NCBI GenBank assembly: GCA_964412785.1
Contig: CAYPQD010000044.1
Location: 1-20,774 of the forward strand
Length of the DNA stretch: 20,774 bases
Direction: 5' to 3'
From: UBA5336 sp964412785
Lineage (GTDB): Bacteria; Pseudomonadota; Alphaproteobacteria; Caulobacterales; Hyphomonadaceae
In this document: positions 1 through 7,940 of the stretch, piece by piece
How positions within the stretch are numbered: position 1 is the stretch's first letter
Layout: the number at the start of each line of letters is the position of its first letter
Position numbers and translations under genes: made by a program
Notes under the pieces: model-generated
What the model was told of the DNA's origin: nothing
Seen by the model: the letters and a program-made list of their open reading frames with translations, nothing else
Database searches by the model: none

Positions 1-102
1 GGTATGAGGCGCTGGCCTTCTTTTCACTCCGGCCCGGCGCCACGGAGCCTTGCTTCTGGTAGCCTATCGTTCCGTAAAGCGTTCAGTCTGCGAGACTTCG
101 CC

Positions 103-981
103 TCAGCGCGTCGGCTCTGGCGGCTCGCTTGAATAGTCATAAAATCCGCGGCCGGCCTTGCGGCCGACCCAGCCGGCCTCGACATATTTCACGAGCAGCG
201 GGCACGGCCGGTATTTGGTGTCGGCCAGCCCGTCATGCAGCACCTGCATGATCGAAAGACAGGTATCCAGCCCGATGAAATCAGCCAGCGTCAGCGGCCC
301 CATCGGATGGTTGGCGCCAAGATGCATTGCTTTGTCGATCGCCTCCACCGAGCCGACGCCCTCATACAGCGCGTAGACGGCCTCGTTTATCATCGGCACG
401 AGGATGCGGTTGACGATAAAGGCGGGATAATCCTCCGCATTTGTTGCGGTCTTGCCGAGCCGCTCGATCAGGCCGAGCGCCATTTCATAGGTCGCGTTGC
501 TCGTCGCAAGGCCGCGGATGATCTCCACCAGGCTCATCAGCGGGACCGGGTTCATGAAGTGCAGGCCGATGAACCGCTCCGCCCGGTCGGTCACCGACGC
601 CAGCCGGGTGATGGAGATGGAGGAGGTGTTGGTGGCCAGATAGGCGCTTTCCGGCACCTGCGCGCACAGGCTGGTGAAGATCTGCTCCTTCAGCTCGCGC
701 TTCTCGCTAGCCGCCTCGATCACCAGGTCGACCGTGCCGAAATCCTCAAGCGAGCGGGTGGGATGGATTGCGTCGAGGGCGCGCTCCATGTCATCGGGCG
801 CGATCTTTTCGCGGCTGACCTGTCGCGACAAGTTGCGCTCTATGGCTGCCATGCCGGCGTCGAGCGCCTCCTGCGAGATGTCATTGAGCCACACATCATA
901 GCCCGCGAGGGCGCACACATGGGCAATGCCATTGCCCATCTGCCCGGCTCCCACGACGCCGATCGTTCGTATCTCCGTCAT
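103..981 (-). CDS. hbd: 3-hydroxybutyryl-CoA dehydrogenase (NAD(P)-dependent)
   Basis: This soluble enzyme interconverts acetoacetyl-CoA and 3-hydroxybutyryl-CoA in short-chain fatty-acid or butanoate/PHB metabolism. The N-terminal Rossmann fold carries the dinucleotide loop GAGQMG at residues 11-16. The segment NTSSISITRLA (from about residue 118) and the catalytic-His motif GLHFMNPVP (His141) are typical of the 3-hydroxyacyl-CoA dehydrogenase family. The C-terminal dimerisation domain includes NRILVPMINEA and ends in GRKAGRGFYDY. The length of 292 aa is normal for the stand-alone enzyme. It lacks the hydratase half of a FadB/FadJ fusion. Two ATGs are adjacent (984 and 981). I chose 981 because GGAG then lies 7 nt upstream instead of 4. 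It is divergent from the vWA operon. Confidence in the family is high; the exact physiological direction is inferred. Confidence 0.95.
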   Translation of the reverse strand: MTEIRTIGVVGAGQMGNGIAHVCALAGYDVWLNDISQEALDAGMAAIERNLSRQVSREKIAPDDMERALDAIHPTRSLEDFGTVDLVIEAASEKRELKEQIFTSLCAQVPESAYLATNTSSISITRLASVTDRAERFIGLHFMNPVPLMSLVEIIRGLATSNATYEMALGLIERLGKTATNAEDYPAFIVNRILVPMINEAVYALYEGVGSVEAIDKAMHLGANHPMGPLTLADFIGLDTCLSIMQVLHDGLADTKYRPCPLLVKYVEAGWVGRKAGRGFYDYSSEPPEPTR

Positions 982-984
982 CAT

Positions 985-1341
985 GCGGCTCCGTTTCTTC
1001 CAAACAGGAATTCGTCAGCGTAACAGGAACGCTGGCGCAATTATATCGTGATTGTGCAGTGCGGAAGAAGGCAAGCCCAGTCGGGCCCTGGTCTGATGTC
1101 CGCGCCAGCCTGTCACCCTGCGGCCACACCGTCTGCGGCTGTCCGGTCACGCCGGCCGACCCGCCCGCCAGGCAGTGTTGTGCAGCGCCCACTGCCACCG
1201 GCCCCTTGTCTTGCCGAATGGGGCTGGCAAGCTTCCCAACGCCACAAGACCTTGCTAGCACGTCAAGGTAAACGGGGACGGCCTGGGGACACATGCGCGT
1301 CGGTCGTCCGGTTCAACGTATTGATGACGAGGATCCTGCCC
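985..1341. other. Intergenic region between divergent hbd and vWA genes (357 bp)
   Basis: This is the only gene-free stretch above 300 bp. Its left part holds the hbd promoter and inverted repeat. The right part must hold the promoter of the nine-gene envelope operon, but I see no convincing -35/-10 pair, CtrA box or terminator there. The reading frame of the vWA gene stays open back to about 1048. That extension contains Cys- and Pro-rich low-information sequence, and it would bury the signal peptide, so I treat it as non-coding. Confidence 0.5.
1016..1045 (-). promoter_or_regulatory. Probable hbd promoter with an operator-like inverted repeat
   Basis: Read on the minus strand, a perfect TATAAT lies at 1045-1040, about 60 nt upstream of the hbd start. 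Just downstream of it, where transcription would begin, is a 6-7-6 inverted repeat, CAGCGT-N7-ACGCTG (1016-1034). An AT-rich hexamer is rare in DNA this GC-rich. No convincing -35 box is visible at 16-18 nt. The arrangement suggests a repressor operator overlapping the start site, for example of a TetR- or GntR-type fatty-acid regulator, but no regulator gene is in the window. The -10 and the repeat are seen; the function is inferred. Confidence 0.4.
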
Positions 1342-3555
1342 ATGCGCACAAGAAAACTGACTACGCTCGCCGCCCTGGCAGCCCTTGCCTCGGCGCTGCC
1401 ACTGATGCCAGCCGCCGCACAGGTGACAGCTGACCTTGCCGCAGAGCCCTGCGCTGGCGTCTGCCGGCTCGCCGACACCCGCCTGCCGCTGCGGCTGCTG
1501 CCGCGTGTCGCCTCCAACATCTACGCCGACAAGGCGCTGGATGCTGAGATCATCGAGGCGAATGTCGAGGCGTTCAGTCCGATGTATGTCTTCGCCCGCG
1601 AGGACCTGGACATCGTCAACGGCCAGACCGAAGGCTGGTATGCGGTCGGCCGCGACCCGCGCGGCGAGCCGGTTGGCTGGATGCGCGCAGCCGATGCGCT
1701 GGAATGGCGCCAGGCCCTTGTTGCGGCCTTCTCCCACCCGGGCCCGGAAAACGCCGACGACCGTCGCCAGCCGGTGATCATGTTCGAGACCCTCGACGAC
1801 GTGAAGGCCATGGCCGAGCTTGAGAACAGCGAGGCGGTATACGCCCAGACGCTGGGCGAGATCGAAGGTGGCGCGGCACCGGAAGGGATCGTCACCATCG
1901 AGACCCGCCGCTTTGTCGATATCGATGAGCCGGGCAATTTCTACATCCTGCCCATTCTGCAATATGAGGAAGCGGTTCGCCGCGAGGGCGATGTCCGCTA
2001 CCTGCAGATGGCAGCGGCCACCGGCGGCTCGGAAGCTGTGCGGACCAACACACCGGCGGCCACACTGGCAGCCGCAGCGGCACCGGGCGCAGATGACGTC
2101 CTGCGGGAGGACGATGTCGCCCCGGCACCCGCGGAGGGGCCAGCCGCGGAAGACGTCCTGCGGGAGGACGATGTCGCACCCGCGGGCACACTGCGCGATG
2201 CCGGCTTCCTGAACGAGGCGCTCAAGAGCGAAAGCGAGGCCGGCCCGGGCGACCTGCAGGCCGCGGACGTCATGTTCGTCATGGACCTGACCTCCTCCAT
2301 GCAGCCGATCGTCGATGCCACCCTCGAAGCGGTGAAGTTCATGGCCGAGGAACTCGACAAGCAGGCCGACGAGACTGTCGATATCCGCTTCGGCATTGTC
2401 GGCTATCGCGACAATACCGAGACCCTCGCCACGCTCGAGTTCGCGGCGAAGAATTTCACGCCGGAATTCATCGGCGGGGCCGACTTCGCCGAATTGCTGG
2501 ATGCCGAGGTCGCCGCCGCGCAGGCGAGCAGTGATGACTTCGCCGAGGAGGTCTATGCCGGTGTCGCGCTTGCGCTCGACGAGGCGCCCTGGCGCGAGAA
2601 AGCGGTCCGCTTCATGGTCGTTGTCGGTGACGCCAGCCCCCACGAACCGGACCATCCGCAGGCCACCACCGATTATAACGCCGAAACCCTGCGCTCGCGG
2701 ATGGACAAGGAGTTCGTCACGACCCTGTCGCTGCACCTGCTTAACCCGCGCGCGGAAAAGGACCACCCGATTGCCCGCGGCGCCTTCACCACGCTCGCCA
2801 GCAATCAGGGCGCCGATCCGGCCTACCTGACCTCGCGGTTCGACGCAGTGGCGACTGACCCCGACAATGTCGCCGTCCAGACCCAGAAGTTTGCCGAGCG
2901 GATCCTGGCGCGCGTCGCCGGGCTCAAGGGCAATGACGCGGCCGCCGCCATTGACGCCGTCGCCGACCGTGTCGCGCCGGTCGCTGTCGACCAGGGCACC
3001 GAGGACCTCCTCGACGCGGCCGTGGGCGCTGCGCTGGTGCGCTATGTTGGGGCGTCGGCGAACCCGCCGGCTGACCTGACCTTCTGGGCGCAGGACCTCG
3101 ACATGGCCGACCCCACGCGCGAGGCCCTGTCGGTTCGCCTGCTGATCTCCCAGAACGAACTCGACGATCTGGTGCGCGCCCTGCAGACCATCCAGCAGGC
3201 GCTGGCGGCCCAGGAGCTCAACTTCACCGATTTCGTCGACGAGCTGCAGCAGGTCATGGCGACGGCGCTGAAGGACCAGCCGATCGACCTTGAGCGCACG
3301 CGCGCACTCGGCACCTCCGGCCTGTTTCCGGCCTGGCTGGAAAGCCTGCCCTACAAGTCGACCGTGCTCACCCTGACGCCTGAGGCGGTCTCCGGCCTGC
3401 AGGCGGGCGACCGCGAGGAGTTTGCCGGCGCTGTCACGGCACGGATCGAGCTCTACCGTGAATACCTTTCCAACCCCGATCTCTGGGTCAGCCTGAATGA
3501 CGGCGATGCACCCGGCGACCAGGTGATGGCGATCCGCCTGGCGGACCTGCCCTAG
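1342..3555 (+). CDS. Exported vWA-domain protein resembling the periplasmic half of T6SS kinase PpkA
   Basis: A 737-aa exported protein. Residues 1-27 form a Sec signal peptide ending in AAAQ. Residues 45-225 hold a region that looks SH3-like at its start (LPLRLLPRVASNIY, then GWYAVGRDPRGEPVGWMRAAD). Residues 230-300 are an Ala/Pro-rich linker with a duplicated DVLREDDVAPA unit. Residues 307-510 are a vWA domain: FVMDLTSSM gives a MIDAS-type DxTxS (Asp315, Thr317, Ser319), followed by VGYRDN (Asp357) and VVVGDASPH (Asp430). About 220 further residues of unknown fold follow. The vWA domain and the segment before it look like the periplasmic part of PpkA, but there is no kinase domain. I chose ATG 1342 because GAGGA (1329-1333) lies 8 nt upstream and the signal peptide begins there; ATG 1324 is the alternative. 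It is the first gene of the operon, 63 bp before the ABC ATPase. The vWA call is firm; the PpkA relationship is recalled from family knowledge. Confidence 0.85.
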   Translation: MRTRKLTTLAALAALASALPLMPAAAQVTADLAAEPCAGVCRLADTRLPLRLLPRVASNIYADKALDAEIIEANVEAFSPMYVFAREDLDIVNGQTEGWYAVGRDPRGEPVGWMRAADALEWRQALVAAFSHPGPENADDRRQPVIMFETLDDVKAMAELENSEAVYAQTLGEIEGGAAPEGIVTIETRRFVDIDEPGNFYILPILQYEEAVRREGDVRYLQMAAATGGSEAVRTNTPAATLAAAAAPGADDVLREDDVAPAPAEGPAAEDVLREDDVAPAGTLRDAGFLNEALKSESEAGPGDLQAADVMFVMDLTSSMQPIVDATLEAVKFMAEELDKQADETVDIRFGIVGYRDNTETLATLEFAAKNFTPEFIGGADFAELLDAEVAAAQASSDDFAEEVYAGVALALDEAPWREKAVRFMVVVGDASPHEPDHPQATTDYNAETLRSRMDKEFVTTLSLHLLNPRAEKDHPIARGAFTTLASNQGADPAYLTSRFDAVATDPDNVAVQTQKFAERILARVAGLKGNDAAAAIDAVADRVAPVAVDQGTEDLLDAAVGAALVRYVGASANPPADLTFWAQDLDMADPTREALSVRLLISQNELDDLVRALQTIQQALAAQELNFTDFVDELQQVMATALKDQPIDLERTRALGTSGLFPAWLESLPYKSTVLTLTPEAVSGLQAGDREEFAGAVTARIELYREYLSNPDLWVSLNDGDAPGDQVMAIRLADLP
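2095..2177 (+). repeat. Two-copy 57-bp-spaced direct repeat inside the vWA gene
   Basis: An identical 26-bp stretch occurs at 2095-2120 and 2152-2177, a spacing of 57 bp or 19 codons. Both copies encode DVLREDDVA, followed by Pro-Ala, in the linker before the vWA domain (residues 251-281). The two copies are identical at the third codon positions, which points to recent duplication. The acidic repeat could be a short binding motif or a spacer. Confidence 0.8.
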
Positions 3556-3618
3556 GGACACGGGAAGGGCGCTGGGCCGGCTGGCGTGCCGGCGGACCGG
3601 ACCAGGGGGAGGCCTGCC

Positions 3619-4356
3619 ATGCCACCAGCCGCGATTGCGCTGGAGGGCGTGTGGAAGCGGCGTGGTGGCGCCGGAGACGACCGGGTCTTCGAGCTGCATG
3701 TGCCCCGTTTCCATGTCGGCCGCGGCGAATTCGTCGCCGTGCTCGGCGCGTCCGGGTGCGGCAAGAGCACCCTTCTTGACATGCTGGGACTGATCTCGCG
3801 GCCGGATGCCCATGACCGCCTCGAGGTCGACGATGACGGTCGGGTGGTCGATGCCGGCCGAGCCGACGACGCCAGTCTGGCCGCGATCCGCCGCCGCCGG
3901 CTCGGCTATGTCATGCAGACCGGCGGCCTGCTCCCCTTCCTGACTGTGCGCGCCAACGCCCGCCTCGCCACCGGGCTCGCCGGCTCGGACCGGCATGGCG
4001 CGGCGCAGCGGCTGCAGGCCATGGCCGGCGCGCTCGGCATCGACCACCTGCTCGACCGCAAGCCCGCCGCCATGTCCGGCGGCCAGCGCCAGCGGGCGGC
4101 GGTCCTGCGCGCGCTCGCCCATGCGCCGAGCCTCGTCCTTGCCGATGAACCGACCGCATCGGTCGACCGGCAAACCGCCCTCGGCATGGTGCGCATGCTG
4201 GCCGATCTTGCCAGCGATGCCGGGGCCAGCGTCGTCATGGTGACCCATGACCACAGCCTCGTCGCAGGGATCGCCCGGCGCACCTATGGTTTCGAGGTGA
4301 CCCGCGAGGACCGGCGCACCCGCTCGGTCTGCACCGAAATTGCCGGCCATGGGTGA
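3619..4356 (+). CDS. ABC transporter ATP-binding protein, TagT/LolD/MacB-like
   Basis: A 245-aa cytoplasmic ATPase that would power the permease encoded next to it. The motifs are complete: Walker A GASGCGKST (43-51), Q-loop Gln100 in GYVMQTGGLLPF, signature SGGQRQRA (153-160), Walker B LVLADEPT (172-179) with catalytic Glu177, and H-loop His210 in MVTHD. The best match is the LolD/MacB/FtsE class, which pairs with FtsX-type permeases. Next to a SUMF1 and a vWA protein, TagT of the T6SS regulatory pathway is the closest functional analogue. ATG 3619 is chosen over an upstream GTG (3586) because GGGGGAGG (3605-3612) sits 6 nt before it. The C-terminus overlaps the permease start by 8 nt, implying coupled translation. 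The ATPase call is certain; the TagT assignment is inferred from context. Confidence 0.93.
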   Translation: MPPAAIALEGVWKRRGGAGDDRVFELHVPRFHVGRGEFVAVLGASGCGKSTLLDMLGLISRPDAHDRLEVDDDGRVVDAGRADDASLAAIRRRRLGYVMQTGGLLPFLTVRANARLATGLAGSDRHGAAQRLQAMAGALGIDHLLDRKPAAMSGGQRQRAAVLRALAHAPSLVLADEPTASVDRQTALGMVRMLADLASDAGASVVMVTHDHSLVAGIARRTYGFEVTREDRRTRSVCTEIAGHG

Positions 4357-6205
4357 CCTCGTTCGCGCCGTCCGTCTTGCGGTCGCCGACCTGCGCCATG
4401 AATGGGTGCTGACGCTCTGTATCGTTCTGGCGATTGCCACGGCTGCGGCCCCGCTGGTCATCCTGCTGGGACTGAAGGAGGGCGTCGTCTCGACCCTGCG
4501 CGACCGCCTCGTCGAGGACCCGGTCAATCGCGAACTGATCCCGCGTCTCACCCAGCCCTATGCGCAGGTATTCTTCGACGACCTGGCCGGCCGCCCGGAT
4601 GTCGCCTTCGTCACGCCCAGCATCCTCGCCGGTGCCTCGGTGATCTCCGCCCGCGTGGCACTTGGCGAGGATGGCCGGCGCGAGCTCGTCAATATCGGCC
4701 TGGAGCCGACCGGGCCGGGCGATCCGCTGCTTGTTGAGAACGGGGTTGCTGAAGCCCCCGGCGAGGGCGAGATCGTTCTCAGCGCGGAAGGCGCCGCCCG
4801 TCTCGGCCTAGCGGTCGGCGGAGCGAGCGAGTTCCTCGTCTATCGCAGCGGCCGGCCGCAGCCTGTGACGCTCACGGTCTCGGCCGTCCTGCCGCCGCGC
4901 GCCGGCGATGCGGAGACCGCCTTCGCGCCGCTCGCCCTCGTCGCCGATATCGAGCGTTTCAAGCTCGGTCTCGCTGTGCCCGAGCGCGGCTGGCCAGGCG
5001 ACGCGGCCGACCCGTCCCATGCCTATGACGCGCTGCTCGCCTTTACCGAACAGCCCCTGACGGCGTCCAGCCGGGTGCAGCTGCGCGTCGGTGTCGGCGT
5101 GAGCGAGGTGCGCGAGGCCGGGCCTGACGATGTCGCGGCCTCTTACGGGTTCACGCCGTCGCCGGACCTGCGCATCTACCACCTCTCCACCAGCGGCAAG
5201 ACGGTTGGTCCGTCGACGCTGGCGCGGGCGCGTGACCGGCTGCGCGCCGTCGGTGGCCTCGTCCTGCCGATTGTGGAGCCGCGGACGCTCCAGATCGATG
5301 GCGCGCCGCATCTCCTGCGCTTCTATTCCGCAGACAGCCGGCAGGCCGAACGCCTCGGCGGACCGGCGACGCCCTGGGGCGCCCTTCGCCGCGATGCGGG
5401 CACGTTTGCGCCGGTCCCGCTCGCCCGCCCCGGCGCGCCGACGGACCAGACCGCGCTGGCGCTTGCCGTGCCTGCCATGCCCGGCGGGTCCTCCGGGGAC
5501 GGTGAAACGCTGACCGTGCGGGCCCTGTCCGTCCCCCTGCCGGACGGCATCATCCTCGGCGATGGCGAGGCGCTCGCGCCGCTGTCCTTCGGGGCCAGCC
5601 TTGCCGGTGCCGAAGGCAGCCGTCTCGCGGTCGACAGGGCCGGCGCGCTGCAGGCGGGCCCGCCTGACTTCCGCAGCTTCCGCCTCTACGCCCGGTCGAT
5701 CGACGATGTCCTGACACTGGAGGCCGATCTGGAGGCGCTGGGCGTGCCGACCTTCACCCAGGGCCGGGCAATCGAGCGGGTCAGGGAACTCGACACCGCG
5801 CTGACCGCAATCTTCTGGATACTCGCTGCTGTCGGCGGCATCGGCGCGGCGGCCGCCCTTGGCGCCAACATGTACGCCTCGGTCCAGCGCAAGACCCGCG
5901 ACTATGGTATTCTCCGCCTGATGGGCCTGTCGCGCGGCGCGCTGTTCGCAACTCCGGTGATCCAGGCTGCGCTGGTGACCGCGCTTGGCGCCGGTGTCGC
6001 ACTGGCCGCCTATCTCGGCTTTGCCGAGGTGCTCGACGCCCTGTTCGCCGATCGCATCCGGCTCGGCGACCGGCTGATGCGCCTGCCGGCAAGCTATGCG
6101 TTCATGACCTTTATGGTGGCGCTCGGCGCGGGCATACTCAGCGCGCTGATTGCCGCCATCCAGGTAACCCGGATCGACCCAGCGGAGGCCATACGTGTGG
6201 AATGA
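4349..6205 (+). CDS. FtsX/MacB-type ABC permease, TagS-like
   Basis: A 618-aa inner-membrane permease with the MacB/LolCE/FtsX topology. TM1 is at about residues 21-41 (LTLCIVLAIATAAAPLVILL). A periplasmic domain of roughly 440 residues follows. Three C-terminal helices lie at about 485-507, 531-556 and 583-606. The FtsX-domain hallmark QRKTRDYGILRLMGLSRG lies after TM2, and the protein ends RIDPAEAIRVE, a normal FtsX-family end. Family members do not usually pump small molecules. They pull lipoproteins from the membrane or transmit ATP-driven motion to periplasmic partners. ATG 4349 overlaps the ATPase gene; an in-frame TTG at 4340 is less likely. The stop is overlapped by the next gene. In the T6SS pathway, TagS is the matching partner of TagT. 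Confidence 0.9.
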   Translation: MGDLVRAVRLAVADLRHEWVLTLCIVLAIATAAAPLVILLGLKEGVVSTLRDRLVEDPVNRELIPRLTQPYAQVFFDDLAGRPDVAFVTPSILAGASVISARVALGEDGRRELVNIGLEPTGPGDPLLVENGVAEAPGEGEIVLSAEGAARLGLAVGGASEFLVYRSGRPQPVTLTVSAVLPPRAGDAETAFAPLALVADIERFKLGLAVPERGWPGDAADPSHAYDALLAFTEQPLTASSRVQLRVGVGVSEVREAGPDDVAASYGFTPSPDLRIYHLSTSGKTVGPSTLARARDRLRAVGGLVLPIVEPRTLQIDGAPHLLRFYSADSRQAERLGGPATPWGALRRDAGTFAPVPLARPGAPTDQTALALAVPAMPGGSSGDGETLTVRALSVPLPDGIILGDGEALAPLSFGASLAGAEGSRLAVDRAGALQAGPPDFRSFRLYARSIDDVLTLEADLEALGVPTFTQGRAIERVRELDTALTAIFWILAAVGGIGAAAALGANMYASVQRKTRDYGILRLMGLSRGALFATPVIQAALVTALGAGVALAAYLGFAEVLDALFADRIRLGDRLMRLPASYAFMTFMVALGAGILSALIAAIQVTRIDPAEAIRVE

Positions 6206-7874
6206 AATCCTGTTTCGGCTGAAGGCTGCCGCCCTTGCGGCCGCCCTCGCTCTCGCGGCCCCGGGCGCGATGGCCGACGAGGTCGACATCGCCATGTTCT
6301 GCAACCCGGAGCCCGACTCGCGCGCCGACATGGCGATCCCGCTTCCGGGCGGCGGCACGCTGGTGTTTCGCAAGGTCGTCACCCCGGGCAAGAATGCGTG
6401 GGGCGGTACGGAACGGATGATCCGCATGGGCGCGTCCGGCTTCGGCATGTTCGAGACGCCGATCAAGCCAATGCATGTGGATGGCTCGTTCTATGACAGC
6501 CGCGCCGGCGGCTGGAGTTATTATATCGGCAAGTACGAGGTCTCCAGGGGCCAGGTCGCCCTGATCCTCGGTAATGGCGACCTTGACGCCGGCGTCGCCG
6601 CTCTGGCCGACATGACGGGCCTGTCGGACGACCGCAAGCTTGCGTCCCTGACCGGCAGCCGGCTGGAGATCGCACTGTCGAGGCCCGCCGCCGGGCTCAG
6701 CGTCGATCAGATCGAGGAGGTCATTCGCACCTATAACCGCTGGCTGATCGCCGAGCGTGCCCGCTGGTCGAAGCTGCCGAGCCAGGATGGCGAGCCGGGG
6801 TTCATCCGCCTGCCGACCGAACTGGAATGGGAATATGCCGCCGTCGGCGGGCGCAAGGGCGTGGAGGCCAATCTCGACACCGAGCGTTTCCCCTTTCCCG
6901 AGGCCGACTGGAAGGACCACGTCATCTCGTCGGACAACAACCGGGGCGGCGCTGCGGCGATCGGGGTCACCAAACCGGTGTTTGGCCTCTATGACATGAT
7001 CGGCAATGTTGCCGAAATCGTCGATGGCCGGTTCCATACCGAACTCTGGCAGGGCCGGCCCGGCGCATCCATCGCCCGCGGCGGCAGCTACGCAACCGCC
7101 TTCCGGGGGGCGGCGGATGGCGGCGTGCGGATGAGCCTGCGCGAGGAGTTCTCCCGCTACAAGCTCGTGGGCAGCAAGATCGAGGAGACGCGCTCGCCCT
7201 TCTACGGCTTCCGCCTAGCCATCGGTAGCAACGCCGCCACGTCGGACAATGCCCGCAAGCGTCTCGAACAGGACCGCGACATCTATCTCGCCGATATACG
7301 CAGCGCCAGCGCCATTGGCCGGGAGGGCAATGCCGTCGTCGGCTCGACCCAGGAGATCGACGCCCTGCAGGCCGATCTCGCCAGGGCCCTGGAACGCGGC
7401 GAGCTGAAGGAGGCGGAGATCCGGTCCGCGCAGGCGCAGCTCCAGCGCACCCAGGACCAGCTTGGCCTCTACGCTGTCCAGGCGGCGATGGCTGAGGCGA
7501 AGTCCGCCATCATCAACCTGTCGCTGTTTCGCCAGACCCTCGGCGTCGTCGATGGCCTCAGCGCCGCGGCGGAGGAACTGAAGGGCCTGATCGCCACCAG
7601 CCCGGTGATCAGGGACCAGTATGACCAGTACCTTGCCGATATCGAAACCGAGCGCGCACAGCTCGACCGGCTGGCGCGCGCCTACCACGCAGACCTCACC
7701 GATTTCGCCTCGTTCGACGTCTTTACCGCCCCGGCGCTGCGGCGGCTGGAAACCGACTGGCCGGACTATGACGAAGTGGCGTGGGCGGTGCCGCTGTTCC
7801 GGGCCCACTATGTAAAGGCTGGCAGCCTCACACCGGCACAGATTCGCAATGAACTCATTGCGGCCATTCGCTGA
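6195..7874 (+). CDS. Exported SUMF1-fold (formylglycine-generating-enzyme-like) protein with coiled-coil tail, TagR-like
   Basis: A 559-aa protein with a signal peptide (residues 1-27, ending GAMA). A SUMF1/FGE fold spans about residues 95-345: GWSYYIGKYEVSRGQ (107-121), RLPTELEWEYAAVGG (205-219), FGLYDMIGNVAEI (263-275), ARGGSYATAFRG (294-305) and FYGFRLA (336-342). The only cysteine in the chain is Cys36, outside the fold, so both catalytic cysteines of true formylglycine-generating enzymes are absent. It should therefore be a binding or scaffold protein rather than an oxidase, as is thought for TagR. Residues 355-505 are helical and largely coiled-coil. The GTG start (6195) is supported by GGAGG at 6184-6188 with 6-nt spacing and by the signal peptide directly after it. 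It overlaps the permease gene by 11 nt, implying tight co-expression. Confidence 0.88.
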   Translation: MWNEILFRLKAAALAAALALAAPGAMADEVDIAMFCNPEPDSRADMAIPLPGGGTLVFRKVVTPGKNAWGGTERMIRMGASGFGMFETPIKPMHVDGSFYDSRAGGWSYYIGKYEVSRGQVALILGNGDLDAGVAALADMTGLSDDRKLASLTGSRLEIALSRPAAGLSVDQIEEVIRTYNRWLIAERARWSKLPSQDGEPGFIRLPTELEWEYAAVGGRKGVEANLDTERFPFPEADWKDHVISSDNNRGGAAAIGVTKPVFGLYDMIGNVAEIVDGRFHTELWQGRPGASIARGGSYATAFRGAADGGVRMSLREEFSRYKLVGSKIEETRSPFYGFRLAIGSNAATSDNARKRLEQDRDIYLADIRSASAIGREGNAVVGSTQEIDALQADLARALERGELKEAEIRSAQAQLQRTQDQLGLYAVQAAMAEAKSAIINLSLFRQTLGVVDGLSAAAEELKGLIATSPVIRDQYDQYLADIETERAQLDRLARAYHADLTDFASFDVFTAPALRRLETDWPDYDEVAWAVPLFRAHYVKAGSLTPAQIRNELIAAIR

Positions 7875-7940
7875 GTTGGGGTAAACAGGAGGCTGTGGCC
7901 AGAGGGGCCGGCGCGATGCCCGTCTGCTTGGCAGGATAAA

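Noticed and set aside
1048..1341. An N-terminal extension of the vWA gene
   Set aside because: The frame is open, but the added sequence is low-information. It would place the signal peptide internally, whereas ATG 1342 has a good ribosome-binding site.
1255..4551. A 1098-codon open frame on the minus strand antisense to the vWA and ATPase genes
   Set aside because: It is rich in Arg, Gly and His without domain motifs, and lies opposite genes with clear signal peptide, MIDAS and Walker motifs. High GC makes such long antisense frames common.
6195..7874. A sulfatase-activating formylglycine-generating enzyme
   Set aside because: The SUMF1 fold is there, but both active-site cysteines are missing and no sulfatase is nearby.
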